Origin: Nitrosopumilus sp. BACL13 MAG-121220-bin23
GTDB lineage: Archaea > Thermoproteota > Nitrososphaeria > Nitrososphaerales > Nitrosopumilaceae
Length of the DNA: 13,621 nucleotides
Direction of reading: 5' to 3'
Assembly: GCA_001437625.1 (NCBI GenBank)
Contig: LIAL01000029.1
Span: forward strand, 1 to 13,621
Position numbers and translations under genes: made by a program
Shown: one piece after another, positions 12,672-13,621 of the stretch
Numbering within the stretch: position 1 is the stretch's first letter
Layout: each line of letters begins with the position of its first letter
Notes under the pieces: generated by a model
What the model was told of the DNA's origin: nothing
Database searches by the model: none
The model's input: only the letters and a program-made list of their open reading frames with translations

Positions 12672-13619
12672 ATGAGTTTTCAGATAAAACAACCAATTTT
12701 AGTAATAGGCTTAGGCGGCGTAGGCTCAAAATTAGCAAATGAAGCAAAAAATACACTAAACTCAGATTGTTTAATCATCAGTAATGATTCAAAAGACCTA
12801 TTATCAGAAAACGAATCAATTCATGTTTCAACGGATTCAATAATTAATCCATCAGTTCAATTAATCAGAGGTTCAACTTACAAAGTATCAAAAGAGATAA
12901 AATCTAAAATTTCACAATATTCAACCATTGTATTGATGGGCAATTTAGCTGGAAAAGCAGGTGCAGCAATAGCACCAGTAGTTTCTGAAATATGTAAAGA
13001 AGCAGATAAAGGATTAATTTCATTTGTAGTAATGCCATTCAAATATGAAAAAGAAAGAATTTTCAATTCAGGAGTATCTCTGAAAAGAGTTAGAGAAAAT
13101 TCAGAATGTACAATTGTATTAGATAATGACTCATTACTTGATAGTAATCCAGATTTAACTCCTAAAGCATGTTACAGTATTGCAAACTCTGCAATAATGC
13201 ACGTAGTAAAATCACTTGAATCATCAAAAATTTCTTCTGAGATAAATATTCTAACTACAAGTAAAGATGGACTAAGTATGGAAGACTCACTAAGAGATTC
13301 ATTAAAAATGCTTTATGAGAATGCACCGCCAAACGCAATAAAAGGTTCAATATTATACGTATCAGGAGGAGAGAACATACCAGTGGGAGTAATTAATTCA
13401 ATTAAAAATATCACAGGCGGAATTACAAATGAATCAAATTCAGAAATAGAAATGTCATCATCAGACACATCTAAAGTTATAATGTTATCATCAGTTCAAG
13501 GAATGACAAAATTTGATAAATATGATCCATTAGGAATGATACCACAAGAACAAACACTTGATTGGAGCATACCGGATTGTAGCATAGATTGTAAATTAGA
13601 CATATATCAATTAGAATAG
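12672..13619 (+). CDS. Divergent FtsZ/tubulin-like protein with degenerate GTPase motifs
   Basis: A 315-residue FtsZ/tubulin-superfamily protein. The N-terminal strand-loop ILVIGLGGVGSK (9-20) matches the FtsZ T1 loop, and the stretch FVVMPFKYEKERI...RVRENSECTIVLDNDSLL (118-156) matches the FtsZ region after the T4 loop. But the tubulin signature GGGTGTG is replaced by GNLAGKAG (90-97), and I find no T7 NxDxAD: the corresponding area reads INILTTSKD (191-199). It may bind nucleotide but is unlikely to be a canonical polymerising GTPase. Thaumarchaea divide mainly with Cdv proteins, so the role is open. No membrane segment. Cys near the C-terminus (C303, C307). The ATG at 12672 is preferred because it sits right before the first strand and has a TATA element 27 bp upstream; the TTG at 12618 would add 18 residues. 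Confidence 0.75.
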   Translation: MSFQIKQPILVIGLGGVGSKLANEAKNTLNSDCLIISNDSKDLLSENESIHVSTDSIINPSVQLIRGSTYKVSKEIKSKISQYSTIVLMGNLAGKAGAAIAPVVSEICKEADKGLISFVVMPFKYEKERIFNSGVSLKRVRENSECTIVLDNDSLLDSNPDLTPKACYSIANSAIMHVVKSLESSKISSEINILTTSKDGLSMEDSLRDSLKMLYENAPPNAIKGSILYVSGGENIPVGVINSIKNITGGITNESNSEIEMSSSDTSKVIMLSSVQGMTKFDKYDPLGMIPQEQTLDWSIPDCSIDCKLDIYQLE

Positions 13620-13621
13620 AA

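Overview
The window looks like a chromosomal segment of an AT-rich ammonia-oxidising thaumarchaeon (Nitrososphaerota) of the Nitrosopumilus/Nitrosarchaeum type. The grounds are: an archaeal L15e ribosomal protein, an archaeal-type CDKAL1-like tRNA methylthiotransferase, a Rad50 C-terminus, a two-domain copper nitrite reductase of the kind found in ammonia-oxidising archaea, an amicyanin-like membrane cupredoxin, a divergent FtsZ-like protein, secreted proteins in a thaumarchaeal style, low GC, and TATA boxes about 22-30 bp upstream of start codons as expected for leaderless archaeal genes. This assignment is inference from gene content; no database search was possible.

Layout. 1-1374: 3' part of rad50 (+), whose coiled-coil segment contains a perfect 321-bp tandem repeat that runs off the left edge. 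1361-1909: YkgJ-like cysteine-cluster protein (-), converging on and overlapping rad50. 1950-3240: a minus-strand pair, HEAT-repeat protein followed by a membrane-anchored cupredoxin. 3340-4005: CPGC redoxin (+). 4007-5036: minus-strand pair, L15e followed by a secreted membrane protein starting 1 nt after the L15e stop. 5037-5291: non-coding, with two hairpins and a T-run on the minus strand that could be a small RNA or a leader. 5292-6463: two overlapping secreted/membrane genes (+). 6460-7215: secreted beta-sandwich protein with a 15-bp coding repeat (-). 7399-8331: serA (-). 8391-9803: nirK (-). 9804-9965: divergent control region with three regularly spaced dyads. 9966-12599: class II fumarase and tRNA methylthiotransferase in tandem (+). 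12672-13619: FtsZ-like protein (+). No non-coding stretch exceeds 300 bases.

How the genes fit together. There is no single obvious pathway or defence island; this is mostly core genome. Copper and redox biology is represented by NirK, the cupredoxin and the redoxin; central metabolism by SerA and the fumarase; information processing by Rad50, L15e and the tRNA modification enzyme; the rest are cell-envelope proteins typical of the group. The signals most worth a second look are the identical in-frame rad50 repeat (real coil expansion or assembly artefact), the minus-strand structured RNA candidate at 5145-5203, the nirK/fumC dyad array, the DOHH-like His-Glu pairs in the HEAT protein, and the FtsZ-like protein lacking canonical T4 and T7 loops.
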